Part shown: piece by piece, positions 52,954 through 62,107 of the stretch
Layout of the letters: the number at the start of each line of letters is the position of its first letter
How positions within the stretch are numbered: the first letter of the stretch is position 1
DNA from: Novosphingobium sp. AP12
GTDB lineage: Bacteria; Pseudomonadota; Alphaproteobacteria; Sphingomonadales; Sphingomonadaceae
Assembly (NCBI RefSeq): GCF_000281975.1
Contig: NZ_AKKE01000006.1
Span: 62,001 to 126,000, forward strand
Length of the DNA: 64,000 nt
Reading direction: 5' to 3'
The notes under the pieces: generated by a model
Seen by the model: the letters and a program-made list of their open reading frames with translations, nothing else
What the model was told of the DNA's origin: nothing
The model's database searches: none
Made by a program: the position numbers and the translations under genes

Positions 52954-52968
52954 GGCCTCAGGCTCCGC

Positions 52969-54177
52969 TCAGGCGGCGCTACGCTGGCCGTCGCCGCTCT
53001 CGATCCACTCGATCAGCATGGTGAGCGTGTGGCGCAGCGTGCGGGCCTGCTCGTCGAGGCGGGCCTCGAGCTTCTCGGTGCGCGCGGCGGCCTGCGCCAG
53101 CTCGGCCTGGAGCGCGGCGATCGCCTCGGCGTCGCCGGTGTCGACGACCTCGTCGCGCGATTCGGCGGCAGCGGCGAGTTCGACGACGGCGGACTGAAGC
53201 TCGACGATCTGCGCATCGCGGTCGGCAAGAGCGGCCTCGATGAGCGCCACGGCGGCGGCGGCGTTGATCGCGTCCGACGGAACGGCGGCGACCGGAGCGG
53301 CCAGAGGAGCGGCCTGCTCCGCCGGTGCCGCGACCTCGGGCTGCGGGGTGACCACGCCGAGCGCGCCGTCGTCGCTCATCTCGCCCAGGACCTGCGCCAG
53401 CATGGCAGCGTCGATGTGCTCGCGCTGGTCGACCGTACCCAGCAGCAGCAGGCGGTTGACGATCTGGTTGATCCGGCGCGGAATGCCGCTGGTGGCCTCG
53501 TGCAGGTCGGCGAAGACTTGGGGGTCGAAGCTCGGGTTGCCGGTCCAGCCCACGCAGGTCAGCCGGTGCTCGATATAGGGCTGGATTTCCTTGGGCTGCA
53601 TCGCGCCGAGGTGATGCGTCGCAATCACGCGCTGGCGCAGCTGCTCCAGCTGGTCGCTCTCCAGCAAGGTCTGGCGGAATTCCGGCTGGCCCAGCAGCAG
53701 CGTCTGCAGCAGCGGGTGCGAGCCGAGCTGGAAGTTGGAGAGCATGCGCAGCTCCTCCAGCGCGCTGATCGAGAGGTTCTGCGCCTCGTCGACGATCAGC
53801 AGGCAGCGCCGTCCGGCGCGCGCCTCGTCATGGAAGAACGCCTCGATCGCGCCGAGCGCCGAAGCCTTGTCGTGGCCCGCGACGGGGATGCCGAAAGACT
53901 GGGCGACGACATGGACGATCTCCTCGCCGTCGAGCGCGCTGGTCACCACGTTGGCGGCGGTCATCCGCTGCGGGTCGATCGTCGCCATCAGGTAGGCGAC
54001 CAGCGTGGACTTGCCCGCGCCGACCTCGCCGGTGACGACCACGAAGCCCTCGCCCTGGGCGAGGCCATAGCCGAGATACGACAGCGCCTTGCGGTGCGTC
54101 AGGCTCTCGAAATAGAACGCCGGGTCGGGGGTGAGCTGGAAGGGCCTGGCTTCGAGCCCGTAGAAATCATCGAACAT
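52969..54177 (-). CDS. XrtA-associated AAA ATPase (ExeA-like)
   Basis: 402 residues. MFDDFYGLEARPFQLTPDP, Walker A GEVGAGKST and Walker B LLIVDEAQN mark the TIGR03015/ExeA-type ATPase. The last 130 residues are Ala-rich with a predicted coiled coil (ALQAELAQAAARTEKLEARLDEQ). Such ATPases are conserved with exosortase A and probably help polymer export or assembly; the mechanism is not known. It follows the outer-membrane protein gene by 18 bases and precedes the deacetylase. Confidence 0.93.
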   Translation of the reverse strand: MFDDFYGLEARPFQLTPDPAFYFESLTHRKALSYLGYGLAQGEGFVVVTGEVGAGKSTLVAYLMATIDPQRMTAANVVTSALDGEEIVHVVAQSFGIPVAGHDKASALGAIEAFFHDEARAGRRCLLIVDEAQNLSISALEELRMLSNFQLGSHPLLQTLLLGQPEFRQTLLESDQLEQLRQRVIATHHLGAMQPKEIQPYIEHRLTCVGWTGNPSFDPQVFADLHEATSGIPRRINQIVNRLLLLGTVDQREHIDAAMLAQVLGEMSDDGALGVVTPQPEVAAPAEQAAPLAAPVAAVPSDAINAAAAVALIEAALADRDAQIVELQSAVVELAAAAESRDEVVDTGDAEAIAALQAELAQAAARTEKLEARLDEQARTLRHTLTMLIEWIESGDGQRSAA

Positions 54178-54195
54178 CGGTTGTTCCTTTCGAAC

Positions 54196-55911
54196 TCAGA
54201 AGCTGTAGCGCAGGCCGGCGAGTGCGGAAGCGCTCCACAGGTCGTCGATCGACGGGTCGTCGCGGGTGACGCCGTCGAGGCCGACCGCGAGAGTCCCGCG
54301 CAGCTTGGGCGTGAACATGCGATAATAGCTGGCCGATGCGCCATAGCCAGTGCTGTCGGCCGCAAGGGGGTCGTTGGTGCTCAACCAGTTGGCGTAGACG
54401 TTGGCGGACCATCCGGCGACGGGGCCCAGCGGACCGCCGACATAGGCGGCAAGCCAGGTGTTTTCGTCGATCACGCCGTCCGATGCCCCCAGCACAGTGT
54501 CCTGTGCGGCGATGTACTTACGCCGGTCGTAGCCGACACCTAGCCCGGCATTGAGGCGACCTACCTGCATCGAATAGCTCGCCGAGATGCCGCGCGCGCG
54601 GAAGGTCGCCGAGCGGACCGAGCCCAGCGCGCCGGACAGGCAGTTGCCGCCGTCGAGCGAGGCGACGCAGCCGCGCAGGTCGCCCGTGATCGGATCGCGC
54701 ACGACCTGGAAATCGTCGGGCAGCTGGTCGAGCGTGCGGTTGAGCTGGCCGCCGAAACCGGCGACGTTGTCGTAGACCGATACGCTCAGGTTGCTGCGGT
54801 CGTTGGGCGCATAGGCCAGGGTGCCGCCGAAGCTGGTGGTGCCATAGCGCCGCCCGATGTGGGCCGAGAGCGAGGTGCGACGACTCGGGCGCCACATGAC
54901 CGCGACGTCCCAGATCAGCCCGCTGACGTCGTAGGCCAGCTGGCGCGGGGCCGACTTGTCGGTGACGTAGCGGCCGTCCGACCCGATCACCGGCAGGCCA
55001 TTGGCATCGCGCAGAGCGTCGCGGCTGGAAATCTCGACGTCTTCGTAGCCGATCGCGCCGACCGCCTGGACGGTGCGGCTGACCGGCACCGTCACCAGCG
55101 CGCGCGCCTGCATGTCGCGCACGCGCTGGTCGAGGTTGGAGATGTCTTCCTGATAGAAACTGCCGCCGACACCCACGCCTACCGGGAGCACTGTTCCCGG
55201 CGCGAAACCGGCCTCGACGTCGGCGACCTGGCTGACGCTCTTGTCGAACAACTGGGCGGTGTTTCCGCTCTCCCGCGCCGTGCTCGACTGGTCGACCTTG
55301 GTGAAGCCCGCCCGGTAGTTCGCCGAAACGTCGAGGTCGCCGGCGCGCGTCACCACCGAAGGGCCGCCGTAGACCGAATAGATGTTGGTCTTGGTGTCGT
55401 CCGAGACCTGTCCCGGTCCCAGCGCCTGGCCGCCGTTCTCGACGTCGACCTGCGTGGCGAGCCCGCCCGCCTCCAGGGTCACGCCGGGGACGATCGTGGT
55501 GTAGCCGCGCACGAGGCCGCTGATCGCGTCGCCGTCGGAAGCGCGTTTGCCCCAGCCGAACTGGCGCTCGTAGCGTACCGAGGCCGAGGCGCCGTTGTTG
55601 CGGCCATAGATCGCCGCGTCGACGCCCACCGCCGCCTGGGTGTAGGTCATCACGTCGTTGCCGGGCGAAAGCTCGGCGGTGACGATCTGGTCGACCTCGA
55701 TGTAGGGCACGACTTCGACCCGCTTGCCGCCCTGGCCCCTGCCCGCGCGCTTGCTCTGCCGCTCCGGCTTGCCGGTGGCAGGCGCCGAGGACTCCTGGCC
55801 GCCGCTCATGCCTTCGTAGCCGATCGATTGCGCATGGCCCGCCGCCGGCAACGCCAATGCGAAAACCGCGCCAAGCGTCAGGCCCGATGCCTGTTTCATG
55901 CGCCCCTTCAT
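54196..55911 (-). CDS. XrtA-associated outer membrane beta-barrel protein (TIGR03016-like)
   Basis: 571 residues. A signal peptide (LTLGAVFALALPAAGHAQ) is followed by a linker and then alternating strands with aromatic ends through to the terminal GLRYSF, the sequence feature of an outer-membrane barrel. Members of this family near exosortase A are thought to be the polymer-secreting pore in place of Wza's outer part. The ATG at 55911 overlaps the kinase stop by four bases (ATGA); a second ATG at 55899 exists but has a cramped ribosome site. The strand-rich middle region includes YTQAAVGVDAAIYGRNNGAS. Confidence 0.88.
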   Translation of the reverse strand: MKGRMKQASGLTLGAVFALALPAAGHAQSIGYEGMSGGQESSAPATGKPERQSKRAGRGQGGKRVEVVPYIEVDQIVTAELSPGNDVMTYTQAAVGVDAAIYGRNNGASASVRYERQFGWGKRASDGDAISGLVRGYTTIVPGVTLEAGGLATQVDVENGGQALGPGQVSDDTKTNIYSVYGGPSVVTRAGDLDVSANYRAGFTKVDQSSTARESGNTAQLFDKSVSQVADVEAGFAPGTVLPVGVGVGGSFYQEDISNLDQRVRDMQARALVTVPVSRTVQAVGAIGYEDVEISSRDALRDANGLPVIGSDGRYVTDKSAPRQLAYDVSGLIWDVAVMWRPSRRTSLSAHIGRRYGTTSFGGTLAYAPNDRSNLSVSVYDNVAGFGGQLNRTLDQLPDDFQVVRDPITGDLRGCVASLDGGNCLSGALGSVRSATFRARGISASYSMQVGRLNAGLGVGYDRRKYIAAQDTVLGASDGVIDENTWLAAYVGGPLGPVAGWSANVYANWLSTNDPLAADSTGYGASASYYRMFTPKLRGTLAVGLDGVTRDDPSIDDLWSASALAGLRYSF

Positions 55912-56948
55912 CCCTTGTATCCGTAGTAAGTGCCGAAGCGTCGGCCGCTCGGACTGAACTGCGCCGCGTTCAGCAGCAGCTGGACATTCGGGCAGGCGCC
56001 GAGCAGCGAGATCGCATCGTCGAGCGCGCCGCGCCCGGTCTTGTCGGCCCGCACGATCACCACTGTCTGCCCCACGTACTTGGCCAGTTCCGCCGCCGGG
56101 GAGGCCGCCAGCGCGGGAGGCGAATCGAAAATCACCACGCGGTGCGGCGCGCCCTGCGTCAGCCGGTCGAGCACGCGGCCGGTGCGCGAGCTGGAGAGAT
56201 ATTCGCTGTCGGCGCTGGTGGTGTCGCCCGCAGGCAGTACCCAAAGCCCCGGGATGTCGGTGCCGAGCACGCAGTCGGCCACGTCGATCGTCTCGTCCAT
56301 GAGCGCGTCCATCAGACCCGGACCGCCCGGCAGGCCGAGCGCGGAGAGGATCGAGGGCTTGGCGAAGTCGGCATCGACGAGGAGCACTTCGCTCTCCTTC
56401 TCCGCCGCGATCGAAAGCGCGAGGTTGAGCGCGCAGTACGTCTTGCCCTCGCCCGAATGCGGCGATCCGATGAGGATGCGCTGGGCCATCGGCCCGGCTT
56501 TCTGACGCCGCAGGTCCGCCGACTGCAGCAGCAGCTGGCGCTTGACGATGCGGAACTCCTCGAGAAGCTCGGTGACGGTGCCCTCGGGCACGATCAGCCC
56601 CTGTCCGCGCAAGTGCTCGCGGTCTACCGGAAGGTGTTCGCCGCTGAACACGGCGGGAGAGAAGAACGGCTCGGCGGCGGGTTCGGGGGCTGCGGGCGGA
56701 GTGGGCGCAGCCGCCTCTGCGACTGGAGGGGCTATCGGCGCCGCAACCGGAGCCGGAATGGGAGCCGCGACCGGAGCTTCCACCGGCTTCGCAGGAACGC
56801 GGCGCACAGGCGCCTCGGCCGAAACCGGGATCGGCGGGGACGCGAAGCTGCTGAAGTCGAACCGGCCGGCGGCGCGCTCGAACAGCGATTCGCCCGGAGT
56901 CTCGTTGTCGCCCTGCCTGGGCACGGGGATCTTGCGATGGTCGGTCAT
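55908..56948 (-). CDS. XrtA-associated tyrosine autokinase
   Basis: 346 residues from ATG at 56948, preceded by GAGGGA. A Pro/Ala-rich N-terminal linker (about 45-95) precedes the BY-kinase domain with Walker A GSPHSGEGKTYCALN (about 161-175), Walker A' VLLVDADF and Walker B VVIFDSPPA. The C-terminus ends GTYYGYKG, whose Tyr residues are probable autophosphorylation sites. In this TIGR03018 group the kinase is separate from the chain-length protein, which is the next gene upstream. It controls polymer length by cycling phosphorylation. Confidence 0.93.
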   Translation of the reverse strand: MTDHRKIPVPRQGDNETPGESLFERAAGRFDFSSFASPPIPVSAEAPVRRVPAKPVEAPVAAPIPAPVAAPIAPPVAEAAAPTPPAAPEPAAEPFFSPAVFSGEHLPVDREHLRGQGLIVPEGTVTELLEEFRIVKRQLLLQSADLRRQKAGPMAQRILIGSPHSGEGKTYCALNLALSIAAEKESEVLLVDADFAKPSILSALGLPGGPGLMDALMDETIDVADCVLGTDIPGLWVLPAGDTTSADSEYLSSSRTGRVLDRLTQGAPHRVVIFDSPPALAASPAAELAKYVGQTVVIVRADKTGRGALDDAISLLGACPNVQLLLNAAQFSPSGRRFGTYYGYKG

Positions 56949-56958
56949 GTCGATTCCC

Positions 56959-58479
56959 TCAGGCCACCATGCCGCGCTGGATGAACTCGGCGGCGAGCAG
57001 CACCACCAACAGACCGCCAAGGGCCGCGCAGCTTGCGTAGAAGTACTTCAGCCGCTTGCGGCGCAGCGCGCGGGCGCCGTCCGTCAGGCTCTGCGAGATC
57101 GCGCCGAGGACCGGAAGGCCCGTCGCCCGCTCGAGACCGGCAGTCGTGGCGAACACCGAGCGCACGCGGCTCAGCGCGAAGGCCGCCGCGCAGCCGCCGG
57201 CAAGACCGACGATGAGCACGCCGAGCAGCAGGAGCGGGCGGTTCGGCGCGACCGGCGAGCGCGGAGTCGTCGGCGGGTCGACGACTTCGAACTTCACCGC
57301 CTCGCGCTCGGTCTTCACTTCGCCGCGCAGGCGCAGTTCCTCGCGGTCCTGCAGGAGCTTGTCGTACTGCTGGCGGAGCACGTCGTAGTCGCGGTTGATG
57401 CGGGTGGCCTCGGTGGCCAGCTCGGGGTCCTGGATCGACGACGCCGTCAGCGAGGCGATGTCCGACTGGAGGGCCGCCTTGCGGGACTGCAACGCCTGGA
57501 CATTGGCCTGACGCTCGGCCCGGATCGACTGGAGCGAGCTGTAGGCAGGGTTGAGGGTGCCGCCGCCGCTGGCCGCTTCCTGCGCCGCCGGGCCCTTGAG
57601 CGCGGCCACCTGGTTGCGGGCGGCGATTACGTCGGGATGGTTCTCGGTGAGCCCGCGTCCGCGCATTGCCGAAAGCTCGGCCTGCGCCCGGGCCAGCGCC
57701 GACTGCGGACCGCCGTCGGCGACCCCGGCGATGGTGCGCGGAGTTCCCGCGAGCTGCCCGTCGATCGCGGCGAGCGCGCTCTGCGCGGCGGAGAGGTCGG
57801 CCTCGATGTCGCGGACGCTGGTGCGGGAGGCTTCGAGGCGCTGGACCATGGCGGCGCCGCCGAGCGCCAGTTCGGGATGCCGGGCCTCGAAGGCGGTGCG
57901 CTTGCTCTCGGCTGATTCCAGCTCGCGCTCACGGTTCTCGAGCTGCTGATTCACGAAAGCCAGCGTCTCGACCATGTCGCCGCGGCTGCCCGAGAGGTTT
58001 TCCTCTCGGAAGATGTCGATCATCTTCTGCGCGACGCTCTGCGCCAGCTTGGCGTTTTCGGCATTGGAGAAGGAGCTGTCGTTGGCGGTGGCGGTGATCT
58101 CGAAGAGGTTGTCCTCCTGGCTCACCACCTTGACGTTGTTGCCGAGCTTGAGGACCGCGGCTTCCATCTGCTTGGGGTTCTCGATCGTGTCGCCCAGCCG
58201 CGTCGAGCGGACGACCTTCTCGAGATTGACGGCGGCGGTCAGCGTCTGGCGGATACGCTCGATATCGCGTTTCTTGTCGGCGACTCCGATGCCCACCTGC
58301 TCGGCCAGCGCGTCATCCAGCTGGATGAAGATGCGCGCGCGCGATTCGTAGGTGTTGGGGATCAGCGCGACCACCAGCCAGCCGGCGATGCAGATCGCCC
58401 ATGCGGCGGCCAGCGCGATCCAGCGGCGATGCCAGACGCTGTGCAGCGCGCTGAGTACCTGTTCGTAGAGCGAATCCAT
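56959..58479 (-). CDS. XrtA-associated chain length determinant protein
   Basis: 506 residues. Two membrane helices flank a long coiled-coil region: the first near residues 20-40 (WIALAAAWAICIAGWLVVAL), the second about 415-440 (LLLLGVLIVGLAGGCAAAFAL), and a third at the C-terminus (ASCAALGGLLVVLLAAEF). VVDPPTTPRSPVAPNRP is the Pro-rich motif of Wzc/Wzz copolymerases. It sets polysaccharide length in the inner membrane with its partner kinase, from which it is separated by ten bases. TIGR03007-like. Confidence 0.93.
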   Translation of the reverse strand: MDSLYEQVLSALHSVWHRRWIALAAAWAICIAGWLVVALIPNTYESRARIFIQLDDALAEQVGIGVADKKRDIERIRQTLTAAVNLEKVVRSTRLGDTIENPKQMEAAVLKLGNNVKVVSQEDNLFEITATANDSSFSNAENAKLAQSVAQKMIDIFREENLSGSRGDMVETLAFVNQQLENRERELESAESKRTAFEARHPELALGGAAMVQRLEASRTSVRDIEADLSAAQSALAAIDGQLAGTPRTIAGVADGGPQSALARAQAELSAMRGRGLTENHPDVIAARNQVAALKGPAAQEAASGGGTLNPAYSSLQSIRAERQANVQALQSRKAALQSDIASLTASSIQDPELATEATRINRDYDVLRQQYDKLLQDREELRLRGEVKTEREAVKFEVVDPPTTPRSPVAPNRPLLLLGVLIVGLAGGCAAAFALSRVRSVFATTAGLERATGLPVLGAISQSLTDGARALRRKRLKYFYASCAALGGLLVVLLAAEFIQRGMVA

Positions 58480-58495
58480 GCTGTCCGTCCGCCGC

Positions 58496-59137
58496 TTAGA
58501 ACATGCTCTCGGGGATGATGATCACGTCCCCGGGGCTGAGCATCACGTTGGCCTTGCTGTCGCCCTTCTTGAGCAGGTCGCCAAGCTTCAGGTCGTATTC
58601 CTTCTGGGTGCCGCTGGCCTTGTCGAAGCGGATGAGGCGCGCCTTATTGCCGGCGGCATATTCGGAAAGCCCGCCCACCGCGATCATCGCGTCGAGCACG
58701 GTCATGTTCGCGCGGTACGGGATCGACGCCGGCTTCTCGGTGGCCCCGACGATGCGGATCTGCTGGCTGAAAGTGCCGGAGAACCCGTCGACGATGACCG
58801 AGACCAGCGGGTCCTCGATGTACTGCGAAAGCTGCAGGCGGATGTCCTGCGCCAGCATCGCGGGGGTCTTGCCCACGGCCGGCATGTCGGTGATGAGCGG
58901 CGTGGTGATGCGCCCGTCGGGCCGCACTTGCACCTTGGCGCCCAGTTCTGGGTTGCGCCAGACGAACACCGTCAGCTGATCGAGCGGGCCGATGACGTAG
59001 TCCTCGCCAGGGCCCTCCTGCATCGACACGAACGAGGCCGGCGGCAGCTGCGGGCCGGACGTCGTGGCGCATCCCGTCAGGGCGACGCTGGCGAGCGCGG
59101 AGGCGGCCAGGAGTCGGGTGAAGCGGCTGCGGTGCAT
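58496..59137 (-). CDS. XrtA-associated polysaccharide export lipoprotein (Wza-like)
   Basis: 213 residues. The signal sequence ends in LTGC, a lipoprotein box, so the mature protein is anchored to the outer membrane. A PES domain (GPLDQLTVFVWRNPELG, RPDGRITTPLITD) and SLBB-like segments (RIVGATEKPASIPYRANM, MLSPGDVIIIPES) follow. This TIGR03027-type protein forms the periplasmic/outer part of the exporter with the barrel protein at 54196. It is the first gene of the ten-gene minus-strand operon; palindromes at 59247-59286 lie ahead. Confidence 0.93.
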   Translation of the reverse strand: MHRSRFTRLLAASALASVALTGCATTSGPQLPPASFVSMQEGPGEDYVIGPLDQLTVFVWRNPELGAKVQVRPDGRITTPLITDMPAVGKTPAMLAQDIRLQLSQYIEDPLVSVIVDGFSGTFSQQIRIVGATEKPASIPYRANMTVLDAMIAVGGLSEYAAGNKARLIRFDKASGTQKEYDLKLGDLLKKGDSKANVMLSPGDVIIIPESMF

Positions 59138-59246
59138 CGATACGTTCCTGTCTGCGCCTGCCCCCGCCCGGCGTGCGGGGCACGCAGGGGAAGGACCTTG
59201 GCAAAATCCAGTATGCGCTATCGGGTCAAAGGGTGAATATTGCGTT

Positions 59247-59286
59247 AGCCTTCAAGGCTTATCGCGCACCGGTCCCATAACGGGAC
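59247..59286. promoter_or_regulatory. two dyads upstream of the exopolysaccharide operon
   Basis: AGCCTT-C-AAGGCT (59247-59259) and GTCCC-ATAAC-GGGAC (59272-59286) are perfect inverted repeats 110-150 bases before the export lipoprotein start, in the 165-base gap to the decarboxylase gene. They may be operators of the operon; the second could also end transcription of the upstream decarboxylase gene. Confidence 0.4.
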
Positions 59287-59302
59287 GGAGCGATTTCAAG
59301 GG

Positions 59303-60541
59303 TTAACGCGGGGTTTCGACGAGCATCTCGCGCGCCGGGCCCTGCCCCAGGAACGTCGCCGGGCTGGCGCTGGCGCCGTAGGCTCCGGCGCAGAACACCG
59401 CGATCAGTTCGCCCACGTCGGCGCGGGGGAAGCCGCCCTTGTCCGCCAGCTTGTCGAGCGGCGTACACAGGCAGCCGACGATCGAGGCTTCCTCCTCCAC
59501 CTCGGCGCCGAAACGCGTGGCGATGGCGGAGGGGTAGTTGCGCCGGACCACCGTGCCGAAATTCCCGGAGGCCGCAAGCTGGTGATGCAGGCCGCCATCG
59601 GTGACGAGGAACACCTCCCCGTGGCTCACCTTGCGATCGACGATGCGGGCGAGATAGACCCCCGCCTCGCCGACGAGGTAGCGGCCGAGTTCGATGCAGA
59701 ACTCGGTCTCGCGCAGCACGTCGGGCAGCATCGCCATCTGAGCGGCCAGCCGTTCGCCGACCAGAGCGAGGTCGACCGGCGTGTCGCCCGGGAAATAGGG
59801 AATGCCGAGCCCGCCGCCAAGATTGCAGTGCGGCAGCGGCGCGCCGCTCTCCTGCGCAAGCTGCGCGGCAAGCGCCAGCGCCTGCCCCTGCGTCTCCGCG
59901 ATGGCCTCGGCGTCGAGCGCCTGGCTGCCGGCGAAGATGTGGAAGCCGCGCCACTCGGCCCCGCTGTCGATCACGGTGCGCACCAGCGCGGGCACCCGCT
60001 CGGCATCGACGCCGAAGGGCTTGGCGCCGCCGCCCATCTTCATGCCCGAGCCCTTGAGGTCGAACGAGGGATTGACCCGGACCGCGAGGCGCGGGCGTTG
60101 GCCGAGACGCTCACCGATCGCAATCGCGCGGGCCGCCTCGCCCTCCGACTCGAGGTTGAGCGTCACGCCAGCGCGGATCGCGGCTTCCAGTTCGGCGTCG
60201 CGCTTGCCCGGACCCGCAAAGCTCACCTTGCGCAGCGGCAGGCCCGCGCCGCGCACGATCTCCAGTTCCCCGCCCGACGCGATGTCAAACCCGTCGACCA
60301 GCCCCGCCATCAGTTCCAGCAGCGGCGGGAAGGGATTGGCCTTGACCGCATAGTGCAGCGCCACCCGCTCCGGCAGCGCGGCGCGAAGGTCGGCTACCCG
60401 GCGTCGGACATGATCGGCGCTGTAGAGGAACAGCGGCGTCGCGCCCGCCTCCTCCACCCAATGCGTGACGGGGCGGCCCGCCACGGCGAGGACGCCGTCA
60501 ATCGCCTCAAATCCAGCCGGAACTGGCCCGAGCGCCTTCAT
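59303..60541 (-). CDS. XrtA-associated PLP-dependent decarboxylase
   Basis: 412 residues. This is an alanine-racemase-fold decarboxylase like diaminopimelate decarboxylase: HYAVKANPFPP carries the PLP lysine, GFDIASGGELE, FAGPGKRD, SGMKMGGGAKPFGVD, HCNLGGGLGIPYFPG and ELGRYLVGEAGVYLARI continue the fold. TIGR03099-type members are conserved with exosortase A; the substrate is not lysine-pathway diaminopimelate by necessity. It starts with an ATGA overlap at the stop of the acyl-CoA ligase, so the two are coupled. Confidence 0.92.
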   Translation of the reverse strand: MKALGPVPAGFEAIDGVLAVAGRPVTHWVEEAGATPLFLYSADHVRRRVADLRAALPERVALHYAVKANPFPPLLELMAGLVDGFDIASGGELEIVRGAGLPLRKVSFAGPGKRDAELEAAIRAGVTLNLESEGEAARAIAIGERLGQRPRLAVRVNPSFDLKGSGMKMGGGAKPFGVDAERVPALVRTVIDSGAEWRGFHIFAGSQALDAEAIAETQGQALALAAQLAQESGAPLPHCNLGGGLGIPYFPGDTPVDLALVGERLAAQMAMLPDVLRETEFCIELGRYLVGEAGVYLARIVDRKVSHGEVFLVTDGGLHHQLAASGNFGTVVRRNYPSAIATRFGAEVEEEASIVGCLCTPLDKLADKGGFPRADVGELIAVFCAGAYGASASPATFLGQGPAREMLVETPR

Positions 60542-62073
60542 GCCGCCGGCTCCATGATCTCGGCGGCAAGGCCAGTGCGGTCGAGCTTGCCGTTGGGGCC
60601 GATCGGCATGGCATCGCGCCAGTGAATGACTTTGGGCTGCATGAAATTCGGCAATTCCTGCATGAGCTTGCGCGGCAGTTCTTCCACGGCATCTGAACTC
60701 GAGGGCATGGCCCTGACCACCAGATGCACCGCCTGCCCGAGCCTCTCGTCCGGCACTCCCAGCGCGACCGCCTCGGCGACGAGCCCAGTGGCGAGCGCAG
60801 CCTCCTCGATCTCCTGAGGCGAGATCCGGTTGCCCGCGCTCTTGATCATCGCGTCGCGCCGACCAACGAAATAGAGCAGCCCGTCGGCGCCTCGGCGTAC
60901 CCGGTCGCCCGACCACACCGCGATCCCCCCATAGCGGGACGCGGCAGGCGCGGGCTTGTAACGCTCGGCGGTGCGCTCCGCGTCCTGCCAGTACCCTTGC
61001 GCGACGAGCGGCCCGCAGTGGACCAGTTCACCTTCTTCCCCGTCCTGAGCTATTTCACCCAAGTCATTGATCACGAGGATTTCCGCGTGAGGAATGGCCT
61101 TGCCCATAGAAGTCGGATGGGTGTCCACCAACTCCGGGTCAAGGTATGTCGATCGGAACGCCTCGGTCAGGCCGTACATCGGGAACAGTCGCGCCTGCGG
61201 GAAAAGGGCGCGCAGGCGCCGCACGAGATCGACCGTCAACGCTCCGCCGCTGTTGGTCAGCCGCCGCAGCTTCGCAGCGGTCTCCGCCGGCCAGTCGAGT
61301 TCGCAGACCTGCACCCAGAGCGGCGGCACGGCGGCCAGCGTGGTGATCGCGTGACGCTCCACCGCCTTCATCAGGTCGCGCGGCACCAGGTAGTCGAGCG
61401 GGATCACGCAGCCGCCAGCATACCACGTCGAGAGCAACTGGTTCTGGCCGTAGTCGAACGAGAGCGGCAGCACTGCCAGCGTCCGGTCGTCCGCCGCGAG
61501 GCCGAGGTAATCGGCGACACTCTCCGCCCCCAGCCACATGTTCGCGTGGCTGAGCATCACGCCCTTGGGCCGTCCTGTCGAGCCGCTGGTGTAGAGGATC
61601 GCCGCCAGATCGTCGGGATCGGCCTCGGAGGGCGGCATCTCGCCGCCGCGTTCGGCAACGGTTGCCAGCGCCTCGTCCTCGGACAGCAGGCGGCAGGCTT
61701 CGGGAACGTCGGCGGCGCCGAGCGTATCTAGCCGGGCCCGAGTGCCGATCAGCAGCACCGCGCCGCTGTCGGCAAGGATATGCGCGACCTGTGCGTGCTT
61801 GAGCAGCGGATTGACCGGAACATGCACCAGTCCCGCCCGCGCGGCGGCGAGCGGCATGAGGCACGTCAGCTCGCCCTTCGCCGCCCAGGTGGCGACCCGC
61901 GCACCTTTTTCCGGCACCTCGCGCGACAGCCACGCGGCCAGACGGGAGACACGCGTTCTTAAGTCCTTCCAGCTAACCACGCCTTCACGCAATACGAGCG
62001 CATCGTCATGGTCGGCCCCGCGCAAGGCCAGATGGTCGAGCGGCAGGATCGGATTTTCGGGACTGCCCGGCAT
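60538..62073 (-). CDS. XrtA-associated acyl-CoA ligase
   Basis: 511 residues. ILYTSGSTGRPKGVMLSH is the AMP-binding loop, PMYGLTEAFRSTYLDPE the ATP region, VWSGDRVRRGADGLLYFVGRRDAMIKSAGNRISP the hinge area, and GPNGKLDRTGLAAE the lysine loop. This TIGR03098-type adenylating enzyme lies next to the decarboxylase and, on the other strand, an acyl carrier protein, so it may load the carrier rather than CoA. The ATG at 62073 overlaps the earliest possible start of the divergent gene, leaving no conventional promoter space. Confidence 0.92.
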   Translation of the reverse strand: MPGSPENPILPLDHLALRGADHDDALVLREGVVSWKDLRTRVSRLAAWLSREVPEKGARVATWAAKGELTCLMPLAAARAGLVHVPVNPLLKHAQVAHILADSGAVLLIGTRARLDTLGAADVPEACRLLSEDEALATVAERGGEMPPSEADPDDLAAILYTSGSTGRPKGVMLSHANMWLGAESVADYLGLAADDRTLAVLPLSFDYGQNQLLSTWYAGGCVIPLDYLVPRDLMKAVERHAITTLAAVPPLWVQVCELDWPAETAAKLRRLTNSGGALTVDLVRRLRALFPQARLFPMYGLTEAFRSTYLDPELVDTHPTSMGKAIPHAEILVINDLGEIAQDGEEGELVHCGPLVAQGYWQDAERTAERYKPAPAASRYGGIAVWSGDRVRRGADGLLYFVGRRDAMIKSAGNRISPQEIEEAALATGLVAEAVALGVPDERLGQAVHLVVRAMPSSSDAVEELPRKLMQELPNFMQPKVIHWRDAMPIGPNGKLDRTGLAAEIMEPAA

Positions 62074-62107
62074 GTCAGGGAAAGGCTCCGCGAGGGGTAA
62101 GGGTACG

